64,000 nt of DNA from Kosakonia sacchari SP1 (GTDB lineage: Bacteria; Pseudomonadota; Gammaproteobacteria; Enterobacterales; Enterobacteriaceae), in the NCBI RefSeq assembly GCF_000300455.3, contig NZ_CP007215.2, forward strand, positions 3,658,001 to 3,722,000, read 5' to 3'. Under the pieces are notes generated by a model. That model did no database searches. It had not been told where the DNA came from and worked only from the letters and a program-made list of their open reading frames with translations. The position numbers were made by a program, and so were the translations under genes. Shown in pieces: positions 1 through 11,082 of the stretch. Within the stretch, counting starts at the first letter, position 1. Each line of letters opens with the position of its first letter.

Positions 1-1
1 G

Positions 2-577
2 CTGCTGGCAATCCGCGATCCGCTACGTGAAGACAGCATCGATGCGCTGCAACGTCTGCACCGCGAAGGCTACCGCCTGGTGATGCTGACCGGTGATAAC
101 CCCACCACCGCCAACGCCATCGCCAGAGAGGCCGGTATTGATGAGGTGATCGCCGGCGTACTGCCAGACGGCAAAGCCGAGGCGATCAAAAATCTGCAAC
201 AGCAAGGCCGCCAGGTGGCGATGGTCGGGGACGGGATTAACGACGCCCCCGCGCTGGCGCAGGCGGATGTGGGTATCGCGATGGGCGGTGGCAGCGATGT
301 GGCAATTGAAACCGCGGCTATCACGCTGATGCGCCACAGTCTGCTGGGTGTGGCCGATGCACTGGCGATTTCGAAAGCGACACTGCGTAACATGAAACAG
401 AACCTGCTCGGCGCGTTTGTCTACAATTCGCTGGGTATTCCGATTGCCGCAGGCATTCTCTGGCCGCTGACCGGTACATTGCTCAACCCAGTGGTCGCAG
501 GAGCGGCAATGGCGCTCTCGTCCATTACCGTGGTCAGCAACGCCAACCGATTACTGCGCTTTAAGCCTCACAAGTAA
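2..577 (+). CDS. copA: Cu(I)-exporting P-type ATPase, C-terminal part (cut by window start)
   Basis: This is the last ~191 residues of CopA, the inner-membrane P1B-type ATPase that pumps cuprous ions from the cytoplasm to the periplasm. The frame is open from base 2, so the gene begins outside the window. Visible are the P-domain MLTGDN motif and the [10 protein letters not shown] hinge motif typical of P-type ATPases, followed by the last pair of transmembrane helices and the ending LLRFKPHK, close to the E. coli CopA end. The metal-binding and phosphorylation domains are outside. The next gene is ybaP; E. coli ybaQ, which lies between them there, is missing. The family assignment is secure. 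Confidence 0.96.
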   Translation: MLAIRDPLREDSIDALQRLHREGYRLVMLTGDNPTTANAIAREAGIDEVIAGVLPDGKAEAIKNLQQQGRQVAMVGDGINDAPALAQADVGIAMGGGSDVAIETAAITLMRHSLLGVADALAISKATLRNMKQNLLGAFVYNSLGIPIAAGILWPLTGTLLNPVVAGAAMALSSITVVSNANRLLRFKPHK

Positions 578-581
578 ATGC

Positions 582-611
582 CAAACCCCGCTGCTTCTCC
601 GGCGGGGTTTG
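582..611 (+). terminator. copA terminator
   Basis: A GC-rich inverted repeat (CAAACCCCGC ... GCGGGGTTTG) begins five bases after the copA stop. The 3' arm carries a short T run (GGGGTTTG). It reads as an intrinsic terminator for copA. Confidence 0.7.
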
Positions 612-662
612 CACCTTCTGGTCGTGCGCGCTAGCATGAGATTTTTCACTCAGGAAGCGCGT

Positions 663-2031
<1,369 letters not shown>

Positions 2032-2046
2032 CGGATGAGGAGCTGG

Positions 2047-3699
2047 TTACTGCCAGCTCACCTCCCCTTTAGGTTCGTAAGCATTCACATCCAGCGGTGA
2101 GTTTTTCTGGATGTACTCTTTCAGCACTTCAGCGTCAATAAAACCGGTATTCACATAGCCTGCTTTATCATCCAGACGCGGATAGCCATCCCCGCCGGTG
2201 GCGTTAAAACTGAGCGTTGCCAGACGGTAGCTTTTCGCCGGATCGACCGGTTCCCCTTTGATTTTCAGATCATTTAGCTTGCCGCCTTTTGCCACAAAAC
2301 TGACGTTGGCAAACTGCGGATACGCGCCGGAATCCGGCTTCATCTGCGCCACCGCGGTGAGGTAATCCGTTAGCTCTTTACCGGTCAGATTCACATACAC
2401 CACCGTATTGCCGAACGGTTGCACTTTCAGCACGTCTTTGTAAGTGATGTCACCCGCCTCGATAGAGTCACGCACACCGCCGCCACTCATCACCGCCAGA
2501 TCCGCGCCGGTACGCGCCATTTGCGCGGCGAGGATCACATGTGCGAGGTTGGTCTGCACAAAGCGTACTTTGCTGCGATCGCCTTCCAGATGACCATTCG
2601 CGTTACCGATTTTCACCTCTAACTGCGCTTTGCCTTTGTTCTGGAACGGCGTTAACAGGGAGAGCATCTGCGGGTTTTCGGCAATTTCCGGCGTGTAAAG
2701 TACGCGCTCACTTTTGCCGTTGTCATAGGTGACTTTCTTCTTCAGGTTGACCGGAATCAACTGGTAACGTACCAGTTTCATCTCGCCATTACGGAACTGG
2801 AAATCCGCGCGGCCGACATATTTGCCCCACTCATGCGCCTGCACAATCCAGATGCCGTTTTGCTGATCCGGCGCACACGGAGTTCCAGGAACGTAATCGA
2901 CCTGTTTTTTATTTTCAGATGCCATGCAGACCGGATCTTGTGAGTGACCACCCACAATCATTGCCAGCGCGCCTTTTGGCAGGCTGCGCGCCATCTCGAC
3001 ATCGCCCGGCGCATTCGAGCCGTGCTCGCCGTTGTCGTAATGGCCCATGTGCGTTGTCGCCAGAATAACATCCGGTTTTTCGTTTTGATTCAGCTCAGAA
3101 ATCACCAGCTTCGCTTCGTCGGCCGGTTTGCGGAATTCGATATCGGTGAAAAATTCCGGGTTGCCGATTTTCGCCGTGTCGTCGGTGGTTAACCCAATAA
3201 CGGCAATTTTCAGCCCTTGACGATTAAACATCATCCACGGCTTAAACAGGCGCTCGCCGGTACTTTTCTGGTAAATGTTGGCGGAAAGGAACGGGAACTT
3301 GGCCCATTTTTCCTGCTGGCGCAGTACGCTAAGCGGGTTGTCGAACTCATGGTTGCCCACGGCCATCGCATCGTAGCCAATCAGGTTCATGCCACGAAAA
3401 TCGGGTTCAGCGTCCTGTAAATCCGATTCCGGTACCCCGGTGTTGATATCGCCGCCGGAAAGCAGCAGCACACTGCCGCCTTCGGCCGCTACCTCTTTGC
3501 GAATGCCATCAACCAGCGTTTTCTGCGCCGATAAACCATACTCGCCGTAATCACTGCGCCAGAAATGACCGTGGTGATCGTTGGTATGCAGGATGGTTAT
3601 GTTATAGGTCTTATCCTGCTCGTAAGCCTGTACCTGCCAGCTGGCAACGCCCATCGCCGCCAGCAGCCCCAGCGTAATGCTCTTCTTTAACAATCTCAT
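2047..3699 (-). CDS. ushA: Periplasmic UDP-sugar hydrolase / 5'-nucleotidase
   Basis: A 550-residue periplasmic enzyme that cleaves UDP-glucose and hydrolyses 5'-nucleotides, allowing external nucleotides to be salvaged. The N terminus is a Sec signal peptide (MRLLKKS...ASWQVQA, ~25 residues). The calcineurin-like metallophosphatase domain shows HTNDHHGHFW, GGDINTG, GNHEFDN and THMGH metal-site motifs; the C-terminal 5'-nucleotidase domain holds the substrate aromatic stretch NATGGDGYPR. Start at 3699 was preferred over an upstream in-frame start at 3789 because GGGAGGG precedes it and the length equals that of E. coli UshA. It is divergent from fsr. Confidence 0.97.
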   Translation of the reverse strand: MRLLKKSITLGLLAAMGVASWQVQAYEQDKTYNITILHTNDHHGHFWRSDYGEYGLSAQKTLVDGIRKEVAAEGGSVLLLSGGDINTGVPESDLQDAEPDFRGMNLIGYDAMAVGNHEFDNPLSVLRQQEKWAKFPFLSANIYQKSTGERLFKPWMMFNRQGLKIAVIGLTTDDTAKIGNPEFFTDIEFRKPADEAKLVISELNQNEKPDVILATTHMGHYDNGEHGSNAPGDVEMARSLPKGALAMIVGGHSQDPVCMASENKKQVDYVPGTPCAPDQQNGIWIVQAHEWGKYVGRADFQFRNGEMKLVRYQLIPVNLKKKVTYDNGKSERVLYTPEIAENPQMLSLLTPFQNKGKAQLEVKIGNANGHLEGDRSKVRFVQTNLAHVILAAQMARTGADLAVMSGGGVRDSIEAGDITYKDVLKVQPFGNTVVYVNLTGKELTDYLTAVAQMKPDSGAYPQFANVSFVAKGGKLNDLKIKGEPVDPAKSYRLATLSFNATGGDGYPRLDDKAGYVNTGFIDAEVLKEYIQKNSPLDVNAYEPKGEVSWQ

Positions 3700-3869
3700 G
3701 CTTCCCTCCCTGACCCATTGATAAACTGAGAAATTACAGCGCCTGCAAATAATAGACAAATATGTATTCAGAATCGCAACTTCCTTCAAACTTTCAGCAA
3801 AGGTATGGTAATCAGAGAATCATTACCGTGCTTTATCCTTAACCGCTTCTGACAACATACGTGGTATTT

Positions 3870-5069
3870 ATGGCAATCAGTGAAACGTCGCAGACATCAC
3901 CTGCTGCGCACACCTCGTTCGGTATCCTTGGCGCTATCAGCCTCTCGCATCTGCTTAACGATATGATTCAGTCCCTGCTGCTGGCGATTTACCCGCTACT
4001 GCAGGCCGATTTTTCCCTGTCGTTTGTGCAGATTGGCTTTATCACGCTGACCTTCCAGGTCGCCTCCTCGCTGCTCCAGCCGGTGGTTGGTTATTTAACC
4101 GATAAACACCCGATGCCGTGGTCCCTGCCCATCGGTATGTGTTTCACCTTAAGCGGTCTGGTGCTGCTGGCACTGGCGGGGAGTTTTACCACCGTGCTGA
4201 TTGCTGCCGCGCTGGTAGGAACGGGGTCATCGGTTTTCCACCCGGAATCGTCGCGCGTGGCGCGTATGGCGTCCGGCGGACGTCACGGACTGGCGCAATC
4301 CATCTTTCAGGTCGGCGGCAACTTTGGTGCCTCGCTTGGGCCATTGCTGGCGGCGGTGATCATTGCGCCTTACGGCAAAGGCAATGTTGCCTGGTTTGTG
4401 CTGGCTGCCCTGCTGGCAATTATTGTGCTGATGCAGGTAAGCCGCTGGTACGCCGCTCAGCATCGCGTCAATAAAGGTAAAAAACCCGTTTCAGTGATCA
4501 ATCCGCTGCCACGCAACAAAGTGGTACTGGCGGTTTGCGTGCTACTGATCCTGATTTTCTCGAAATACTTCTATATGGCGAGCATTAGCAGCTATTTCAC
4601 CTTTTATTTAATGCAAAAGTTTGATTTATCGGTGCAAAACGCCCAGATGCATCTGTTTATCTTCCTGTTCGCGGTCGCTGCAGGTACGGTCATTGGCGGG
4701 CCACTGGGCGATAAGATTGGCAGAAAATATGTGATTTGGGGCTCTATCCTCGGCGTCGCGCCGTTTACCCTGCTTTTGCCCTACGCCACGCTCTTCTGGA
4801 CCGGGATTTTGACGGTGATTATTGGTTTCGTACTCGCCTCCGCCTTTTCAGCCATTCTGGTCTATGCGCAGGAGCTGTTACCCGGTCGTATCGGCATGGT
4901 TTCCGGGCTGTTTTTTGGCTTTGCCTTCGGGATGGGCGGCCTTGGCGCAGCAGTGTTAGGGCTGGTTGCCGATCATACCAGCATCGAATTGGTCTATAAA
5001 ATATGTGCTTTCCTGCCATTACTCGGGATTCTGACCATATTCTTGCCTGATAACCGCCCGCAACACTGA
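3870..5069 (+). CDS. fsr: Fosmidomycin resistance MFS transporter
   Basis: A 399-residue major facilitator with about twelve hydrophobic segments, closely matching E. coli Fsr, whose overproduction gives fosmidomycin resistance. It is an inner-membrane drug:proton antiporter by family; the natural substrate is not established. Conserved MFS loop motifs are visible (GDKIGRKYVIWGS after TM8 and the GYLTDKHPMPW loop after TM2). The start MAISET at 3870 is preferred to the GTG at 3861, as it aligns with the family, although the ribosome binding site is weak. It is divergent from ushA with a 170-base shared upstream region. Confidence 0.95.
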   Translation: MAISETSQTSPAAHTSFGILGAISLSHLLNDMIQSLLLAIYPLLQADFSLSFVQIGFITLTFQVASSLLQPVVGYLTDKHPMPWSLPIGMCFTLSGLVLLALAGSFTTVLIAAALVGTGSSVFHPESSRVARMASGGRHGLAQSIFQVGGNFGASLGPLLAAVIIAPYGKGNVAWFVLAALLAIIVLMQVSRWYAAQHRVNKGKKPVSVINPLPRNKVVLAVCVLLILIFSKYFYMASISSYFTFYLMQKFDLSVQNAQMHLFIFLFAVAAGTVIGGPLGDKIGRKYVIWGSILGVAPFTLLLPYATLFWTGILTVIIGFVLASAFSAILVYAQELLPGRIGMVSGLFFGFAFGMGGLGAAVLGLVADHTSIELVYKICAFLPLLGILTIFLPDNRPQH

Positions 5070-5077
5070 TTTCCTCA

Positions 5078-5100
5078 CGGCCAAAGTCATACTTTGGCCG
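5078..5100 (+). terminator. Hairpin downstream of fsr
   Basis: A perfect 10-bp inverted repeat (CGGCCAAAGT-CAT-ACTTTGGCCG) lies nine bases after the fsr stop, followed by the pyrimidine-rich CTGCTTTCTCTT. It is a likely intrinsic terminator. Confidence 0.65.
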
Positions 5101-5298
5101 CTGCTTTCTCTTGTCTGCCTGCGCCTGGCGCATGATTTCTGTTACGGATACCCCGCTGACTATCTTTTTTCAGTTAAATTGCTGTTTTCTTCATAATTCA
5201 ACAATTATTCATAAACATACTGGCGAAAATTGTCATAAACTGTAACGCAGTTGTCGGTTTTTAACCGCGGGATCCACGCATCAACGAAAGGAGACGGA

Positions 5299-6975
5299 AT
5301 GCATCACGCCACACCGCTTATCACCACCATTGTCGGCGGCCTTGTGCTCGCTTTTATCCTCGGCATGCTTGCCAATAAACTGCGTATTTCGCCACTGGTG
5401 GGCTACCTGTTAGCGGGTGTATTGTCCGGGCCGTTTACACCGGGTTTTGTCGCCGATACCCAACTCGCACCTGAGCTTGCGGAGCTGGGCGTGATTTTGC
5501 TGATGTTCGGTGTTGGGCTGCATTTCTCTTTGAAGGATCTGATGGCGGTAAAGTCCATCGCCATTCCCGGTGCGATCGCGCAGATTGCTGTTGCGACGCT
5601 ACTGGGTATGGCGCTTTCCGCAATGCTGGATTGGTCACTGATGACCGGCATCGTCTTTGGGCTTTGCCTCTCCACCGCCAGTACCGTGGTGCTGCTGCGC
5701 GCGCTTGAGGAGCGGCAGCTTATCGACAGCCAGCGTGGGCAAATCGCCATCGGCTGGCTGATTGTGGAAGATCTGGTGATGGTGTTAACGCTGGTGTTGC
5801 TGCCTGCCGTCGCCGGAATGGTGGAAAAAGGCAATGTCGGGCTGGCATCGCTGGCGGTGGATATGGGCATCACCATCGGTAAAGTGGTGGCCTTTATCGC
5901 CATCATGATGCTGGTTGGCCGCCGTCTGGTGCCGTGGATCATGGCGCGCAGCGCGGCGACCGGCTCACGCGAGCTGTTTACGCTCTCCGTGCTGGCGCTG
6001 GCGCTCGGTATCGCCTTCGGTGCAGTCGAGCTGTTTGATGTTTCGTTCGCGCTGGGCGCGTTCTTTGCCGGGATGGTGCTGAACGAATCCGAACTGAGCC
6101 ACCGTGCAGCGCACGATACGCTGCCGCTACGCGACGCGTTTGCGGTACTGTTCTTTGTCTCCGTCGGTATGCTGTTTGATCCGCTGGTGCTCATCGAGCA
6201 ACCGCTGGCGGTGCTCGCTACGCTGGCGATCATCATCTTTGGTAAATCCGTTGCCGCATTCCTGCTGGTGCGCATGTTTGGCCACTCGCCGCGCACCGCG
6301 CTGACCATTGCCGCAAGCCTTGCGCAGATCGGTGAGTTCGCCTTTATTCTTGCGGGCCTCGGTATGTCGCTGAACCTGCTGCCGCAGGCCGGGCAAAATC
6401 TGGTGCTGGCGGGCGCGATTCTGTCGATTATGCTCAACCCGGTGCTGTTTACCCTGCTGGAAAAATACCTCGATAAAACCGAGACGCTGGAAGAGCAAAC
6501 ACTGGAAGAGGCCATCGAAGAAGAGAAACAGATCCCGGTGGATATCTGTAACCACGCGCTGCTGGTAGGTTTTGGCCGCGTTGGCAGCCTGCTGGGTGAA
6601 AAACTGATGGCGCAGGGCATTCCGCTGGTGGTGATTGAAACGTCACGTACTCGCGTGGATGAACTGCGTGAGCGCGGTATACGTGTGGTGCTGGGCAATG
6701 CGGCGAACGAAGAGATCATGAACCTGGCACATCTCGATTGCGCCCGCTGGTTGTTACTCACTATTCCGAACGGTTACGAAGCCGGGGAGATTGTCGCCAC
6801 CGCGCGTGAAAAGTGCCCGAATATTGAAATTATCGCCCGCGCGCACTACGACGATGAAGTGGATTACATCACCGAACGTGGCGCGAACCAGGTGGTTATG
6901 GGCGAGCGTGAAATCGCCAACACTATGCTGACATTGCTGGAAAAACCGCCGGTCGAAGAAGCCGTAACAGGTTAG
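5299..6975 (+). CDS. ybaL: CPA2-family cation:proton antiporter YbaL
   Basis: A 558-residue inner-membrane antiporter of the KefC/CPA2 type. The first ~390 residues form about twelve transmembrane helices of the Na/H-exchanger fold; after a Glu-rich linker (TLEEQTLEEAIEEEKQ) comes a TrkA-N Rossmann domain with the nucleotide loop LVGFGRVGSLLG near residue 420. Transported ion and ligand are not established for YbaL. The start at 5299 follows AAAGGAGACGG and matches E. coli; an in-frame start at 5251 lacks this. An IS200-type insertion follows the stop within 20 bases, separating ybaL from gsk. Confidence 0.95.
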   Translation: MHHATPLITTIVGGLVLAFILGMLANKLRISPLVGYLLAGVLSGPFTPGFVADTQLAPELAELGVILLMFGVGLHFSLKDLMAVKSIAIPGAIAQIAVATLLGMALSAMLDWSLMTGIVFGLCLSTASTVVLLRALEERQLIDSQRGQIAIGWLIVEDLVMVLTLVLLPAVAGMVEKGNVGLASLAVDMGITIGKVVAFIAIMMLVGRRLVPWIMARSAATGSRELFTLSVLALALGIAFGAVELFDVSFALGAFFAGMVLNESELSHRAAHDTLPLRDAFAVLFFVSVGMLFDPLVLIEQPLAVLATLAIIIFGKSVAAFLLVRMFGHSPRTALTIAASLAQIGEFAFILAGLGMSLNLLPQAGQNLVLAGAILSIMLNPVLFTLLEKYLDKTETLEEQTLEEAIEEEKQIPVDICNHALLVGFGRVGSLLGEKLMAQGIPLVVIETSRTRVDELRERGIRVVLGNAANEEIMNLAHLDCARWLLLTIPNGYEAGEIVATAREKCPNIEIIARAHYDDEVDYITERGANQVVMGEREIANTMLTLLEKPPVEEAVTG

Positions 6976-6981
6976 TAAAAA

Positions 6982-7000
6982 ACCACCTGCATAGCAGGTG
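6982..7000 (-). terminator. IS right-end hairpin, also a likely tnpA terminator
   Basis: The inverted repeat CCACCTGC/GCAGGTGG is followed on the minus strand by TTTTTT, so it has intrinsic-terminator form for tnpA while also resembling the hairpin at the other end of the element (CCACCTCC/GGAGGTGG). A second hairpin, CGCCCC/GGGGCG, lies at 7012-7026. Confidence 0.6.
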
Positions 7001-7055
7001 GCATTGATAGCGCCCCATAGGGGCGTACTAAGTCCAGACTCTGAGAGCCTTCCCT

Positions 7056-7493
7056 TCACACCTCTTTTAGTGGAAGTTGGCTCTCTTCAACTTCATGCTT
7101 TTCCTGGTACTTCACGTACTTTCTTATCATTTCTTCGTTTATACCTACGGTATCCACGCAGTAACCCCGTGCCCAGAAGTGATTGCCCCACAACTTATTC
7201 TTCCGTAGATAAGGAAATTTACTGAACAATCGAAGGGCTGTTTTACCCTTTAAGTGACCTATTACATGGGAAATTGAAAGCCGTGGTGGCACTTTTACCA
7301 GCAAATGAACATGATCTATCTGGACATTCAGCTCCACCACTTCTATCCCGAGCTGTTCACTTGAGATCCTTATCTGTTTATAGACCTCTTTGCCAACATT
7401 GTTCCTCAGGATGCGAAATCGGTACTTGGGTGTCCAAACGATATGATATTGACAACACCAGAGCACATGAGATGCTCTCTGGAATCTACTCAT
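7056..7493 (-). CDS. tnpA: IS200/IS605-family Y1 transposase TnpA
   Basis: A 145-residue single-strand DNA transposase. The HUH metal motif is HVH at residues 61-63 (IDHVHLLVKVPP) and the catalytic tyrosine is Tyr126 (MIRKYVKYQ), preceded by the family block GYCVDTVG. Start at 7493 was chosen because AAGGA lies upstream at good spacing and the MSRFQRASHV beginning fits the fold; in-frame starts at 7541 and 7586 would run into the left-end hairpin. It appears intact. No accessory tnpB/iscB gene is present, as in IS200-type members. Confidence 0.9.
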   Translation of the reverse strand: MSRFQRASHVLWCCQYHIVWTPKYRFRILRNNVGKEVYKQIRISSEQLGIEVVELNVQIDHVHLLVKVPPRLSISHVIGHLKGKTALRLFSKFPYLRKNKLWGNHFWARGYCVDTVGINEEMIRKYVKYQEKHEVEESQLPLKEV

Positions 7494-7614
7494 GGTTAAA
7501 TCCTTATCAGTTATGGGGATAACGGATTCGGATTTTCCCATGAGTAGCATTATTGGCAGAGCCAACTTGTTGCTGACCACCTCCATAGGAGGTGGTGTTC
7601 ATGCAAGGATAAAT

Positions 7615-7645
7615 AAGGCCGGAGTGCTTACGCGGCTCCGGCCTT
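7615..7645 (-). terminator. gsk terminator
   Basis: A strong inverted repeat (AAGGCCGGAG ... CTCCGGCCTT) lies downstream of gsk and is followed on the minus strand by TTATTTAT. A smaller hairpin (TGCCCG ... CGGGCA, 7662-7680) sits nearer the stop codon. The pair probably ends the gsk transcript. Confidence 0.7.
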
Positions 7646-7686
7646 GTTTCATCTTCTTGTCTGCCCGGCTTCGTCGGGCAATCATC

Positions 7687-8991
7687 TTAACGTTCCCAGT
7701 ACGCCTCTTCGAGGCTGTCTTCGCGTTCCGGCAGACCGCGCGTTAAACGCGGCGAGTGCTGGTTCAGCACCTGGTAACTGACACGGTTGGCATATTTGCA
7801 CACCTGCGCCAGCGAAGAGTACGTCAGCCAGTTGAATTTATGCTTGCTGGAGTTCGGCACGTTGGTGCGGTGATAGTTGTTGGCGGTGATGTCATGCAGC
7901 AACGCCGCCAGCGCGCCATCACCCGCGCCGTTGGTATTCATAATTTTTTCCGGCCCGCCCATGTACGGCGCAATATGCGAGTAAATACGCAGCGGATGTT
8001 CACAATCTTTGTGGCGCAGCGCACGACTGAACTCGTACTGGTTGAATTCGGCAATCGCCCCCGGCAGCAACGGATGCTGCGTTTTGCGCTTCGCTTCCTC
8101 TTCGGTGAAACCGGCCATATACAAACCAATTGGGCCTGCGGTACACAGTACGAGATCAACCCAATCCAGCGCTTTATCGGCCGCCAGCAGCGGATCGCTT
8201 TCGCCGGTCAGCGCGTAGCCTTCCTCTTCATTCATCGCCAGAATCGAGACGTTCTCTTTGAGGAAATCGCGCCACCACTGCGGGTTATCGGCAATCACAT
8301 ATTTGGTGCCCAGCGTCAGCACCACCGGCACGTTGTGTTTTTTGGCGTAGGTCACCGCCTGCATGGTGGCTTCCGGCATCGGTTCGCCGGGATTACAGCG
8401 TACCAGATAAGAGGAGAGCACCAGCGCGGACGCCCCGGCGATCACCGCTTCCGGGATGCTCTCCGGGCGCAACTGGTTCATATGGCCAGGGCTGATAGCA
8501 AAGGTGCGCTCGCCGCTGTCGCTAATCAGCGTGAAACAGCGGCCAATCGCGCCATCCACCCCTTGCAGGTAGTTGAGATCGGTGCGGCTGGAGGTATTAC
8601 ACAGATAGCGGTAGGCATAGCTACCGATTTTCACGTTGTCGCACATGACGCCAAGCAGCACCGAGCGGTCATCCGCCAGCACCGAGTAGTTATGCATAGT
8701 GTTGCCAATGGTGCCACCCGCAAACTGGTGTGTGATCAGGTCGTTACTGACCAGTTCCTGGTAGAGCGCTTCCGCGACATCATCGGCGATCACCAGCGAA
8801 TGACCCGCACTGAGGCCGTAACGGGTAATAAACGCATCGTCCACTTTCGCCTCGATATCCACCAGCGTCTGGTCGATACCGACCACCCAACATGTACCAG
8901 ATTCGCTCTCGGGCTGAATTTGCTGTAACAGCGGGTCGCGGGCATTAACGGGGAAATAGTGTTTGGATTTACGTTTACCGGGAAATTTCAT
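7687..8991 (-). CDS. gsk: Inosine-guanosine kinase
   Basis: A 434-residue cytoplasmic ribokinase/PfkB-family enzyme that phosphorylates inosine and guanosine to IMP and GMP in purine salvage. The protein is colinear with E. coli Gsk: the N terminus MKFPGKRKSKHYFPVNARDP, the N-terminal GGTIGNTMHN substrate-loop glycines and the C-terminal PfkB signature NTNGAGDGALAALLHD with its catalytic Asp. The next gene, hemH, is on the same strand 63 bases upstream; E. coli aes, which lies between them there, is absent. Along with apt and adk nearby it makes this region rich in purine salvage. Confidence 0.97.
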   Translation of the reverse strand: MKFPGKRKSKHYFPVNARDPLLQQIQPESESGTCWVVGIDQTLVDIEAKVDDAFITRYGLSAGHSLVIADDVAEALYQELVSNDLITHQFAGGTIGNTMHNYSVLADDRSVLLGVMCDNVKIGSYAYRYLCNTSSRTDLNYLQGVDGAIGRCFTLISDSGERTFAISPGHMNQLRPESIPEAVIAGASALVLSSYLVRCNPGEPMPEATMQAVTYAKKHNVPVVLTLGTKYVIADNPQWWRDFLKENVSILAMNEEEGYALTGESDPLLAADKALDWVDLVLCTAGPIGLYMAGFTEEEAKRKTQHPLLPGAIAEFNQYEFSRALRHKDCEHPLRIYSHIAPYMGGPEKIMNTNGAGDGALAALLHDITANNYHRTNVPNSSKHKFNWLTYSSLAQVCKYANRVSYQVLNQHSPRLTRGLPEREDSLEEAYWER

Positions 8992-9054
8992 GATTGTAAT
9001 AAGCGCTATACATTCGGGCTGGGAATGTTAACACACTCTCAGCCCGCCCTGCGA

Positions 9055-10017
9055 TCAGCGATATTTAGCGGTCAGATTGACCATCATCTCGATATGTTCA
9101 GGAGAATCATTAAGCGCCGGAATGTACTCATATTTTTCGCCACCGGCCTCAAGGAAGAATTCGCGGTTTTGCACGGCTATCTCTTCCAGCGTTTCCAGGC
9201 AGTCGGCTGCAAAGCCCGGTGACATCACCTGAATATGCTTCACACCTTTCTCGCCGAGCATCTTCAGCGTTTCATCGGTGTATGGCGTCAACCACGGCTC
9301 GCGGCCAAAGCGTGACTGGAACGTCATCATCACTTTTTCCGGCGGTAAGTCGAGCGCGGACACCAGCTCGCGCGTCGTATCGCGGCAGCGCTGCGGGTAA
9401 TCATCCCCTTCTGCAGCATAACGCTGCGGAATGCCGTGGTAAGAAAGCAGCAGCAAATCCGGCTCGCCATGCTGCGCAAACGAGGCACGCACGCTGTTGG
9501 CGAGCGCTGCGATGTAATCCGCGTTGTCGGCGTAGTCGCGAATAAAAGAGACGCCCGGAATATGGCGTTTTTTCGCCAGGATGCGCGCCAGCTCGTCCCA
9601 CACTGCCGCAACGGTGGAACAGGAGTATTGCGGGTAGAGCGACAGCACCACAATATGCTCGACCTCTTGTGCCAGCAGTTCATCGACCGCGCTTTCCAGC
9701 GACGGCGAGCCGTAACTCATGCCAAGCACCACCGGCACGTCCGGCAAACGCGCCGCCAGCGCTCGCTGCTGCCTGCGGCTGTAAACCATTAACGGCGAGC
9801 CCTCTTCCATCCACACAGATTGATAGAGTTTGGCGACGCGGGGAGAACGAATGGGCAGGATCACACCGCGAAGTAGCGGCCACCACAATAAACGCGGCGT
9901 ATCGACCACGCGTCTGTCACTCAAGAATTGCCGCAGATAGCGTTTCACCGCTTCGGGGGTCGGGGCATCGGGAGTGCCCAGATTGGCAAGCAGGATGCCG
10001 GTTTTCGCCTGACTCAT
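9055..10017 (-). CDS. hemH: Ferrochelatase
   Basis: A 320-residue enzyme that inserts Fe(II) into protoporphyrin IX in the last step of haem synthesis. It shows the family's N-terminal [11 protein letters not shown], the catalytic His194 in [11 protein letters not shown], and the DCLETLEE segment at 271-278 that carries the active-site glutamate region. There is no [2Fe-2S] C-terminal extension, as in other enterobacteria. Length and sequence match E. coli HemH. It lies between gsk and adk on the same strand, with 124 bases to adk that include the adk terminator. Confidence 0.97.
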   Translation of the reverse strand: MSQAKTGILLANLGTPDAPTPEAVKRYLRQFLSDRRVVDTPRLLWWPLLRGVILPIRSPRVAKLYQSVWMEEGSPLMVYSRRQQRALAARLPDVPVVLGMSYGSPSLESAVDELLAQEVEHIVVLSLYPQYSCSTVAAVWDELARILAKKRHIPGVSFIRDYADNADYIAALANSVRASFAQHGEPDLLLLSYHGIPQRYAAEGDDYPQRCRDTTRELVSALDLPPEKVMMTFQSRFGREPWLTPYTDETLKMLGEKGVKHIQVMSPGFAADCLETLEEIAVQNREFFLEAGGEKYEYIPALNDSPEHIEMMVNLTAKYR

Positions 10018-10109
10018 TCACGCCTCTTAACCTTTTGAATGGTTAGTAATTGTAGCGTAAAAGCGGTTAAACGAAACCCATTGCTGCGATAGGTAAGATG
10101 AGAAAAATT

Positions 10110-10132
10110 CTCACCCGGAGAGTCCGGGTGAG
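10110..10132 (-). terminator. adk terminator
   Basis: The inverted repeat CTCACCCGGA ... TCCGGGTGAG lies just after the adk stop; on the minus strand it is followed by AATTTTTC. This is a standard intrinsic terminator. Confidence 0.8.
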
Positions 10133-10141
10133 CGGGCGCGA

Positions 10142-10819
<678 letters not shown>

Positions 10820-11005
10820 TCAAAAAGCGCTAAAAGATAACACCAGAACGACCGGCGCTCAAGGAAGCGGGATCGGCTGAAACGGTTAATGATACGTTTT
10901 CTTAAGGTGTGTGAGAGTCAGAGAGGAAAGTGCCCGGTAACATTGCCAAGCCGGGAATGCGGGGATACAGAGATAAAAACTGGCTTAAAGCTGAAAACTT
11001 TCCAG

Positions 11006-11030
11006 CCCCTCAGCCTAGCTGGGGTTTTCT
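11006..11030 (+). terminator. Plus-strand hairpin with T run in the adk-htpG gap
   Basis: The sequence CCCCTCAGC-CTA-GCTGGGG followed by TTTTCT has the form of an intrinsic terminator on the plus strand, although both flanking genes are on the minus strand. No plus-strand gene precedes it. The rest of the 296-base gap holds the htpG terminator and the adk upstream region; no other gene is visible. Confidence 0.35.
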
Positions 11031-11041
11031 ATGGACAAAAA

Positions 11042-11062
11042 AGGGAGGCCTGAGGCCTCCCT
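11042..11062 (-). terminator. htpG terminator
   Basis: A perfect 9-bp inverted repeat (AGGGAGGCC-TGA-GGCCTCCCT) followed on the minus strand by TTTTTT, 20 bases beyond the htpG stop. It is a strong intrinsic terminator. Confidence 0.85.
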
Positions 11063-11082
11063 AATTGATCGATGATGTCTGC

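Larger units (their letters stand above)
6980..7600 (-). mobile_element. IS200/IS605-family insertion sequence (approximate ends)
   Basis: A compact element of about 0.6 kb carrying only a Y1 HUH transposase gene (tnpA) on the minus strand. Instead of terminal inverted repeats it has subterminal hairpins, as this family does: 7575-7593 upstream of tnpA (CCACCTCC-ATA-GGAGGTGG), and 6982-7000 plus 7013-7026 downstream of it. The two outer hairpins are near-identical. Exact ends cannot be set because the family makes no target duplication. It sits between ybaL and the gsk terminator, disrupting no gene. Confidence 0.8.

Noticed and set aside
5403-6761. Long 452-codon open frame antisense to ybaL
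   Set aside because: It is Ser/Arg-rich with low-complexity composition, a shadow of the Ala/Leu-rich GC-biased coding strand; ybaL is a clear homologue.
7756-8928. 390-codon open frame antisense to gsk
   Set aside because: His/Arg/Gln-rich, no domain; gsk is conserved end to end.
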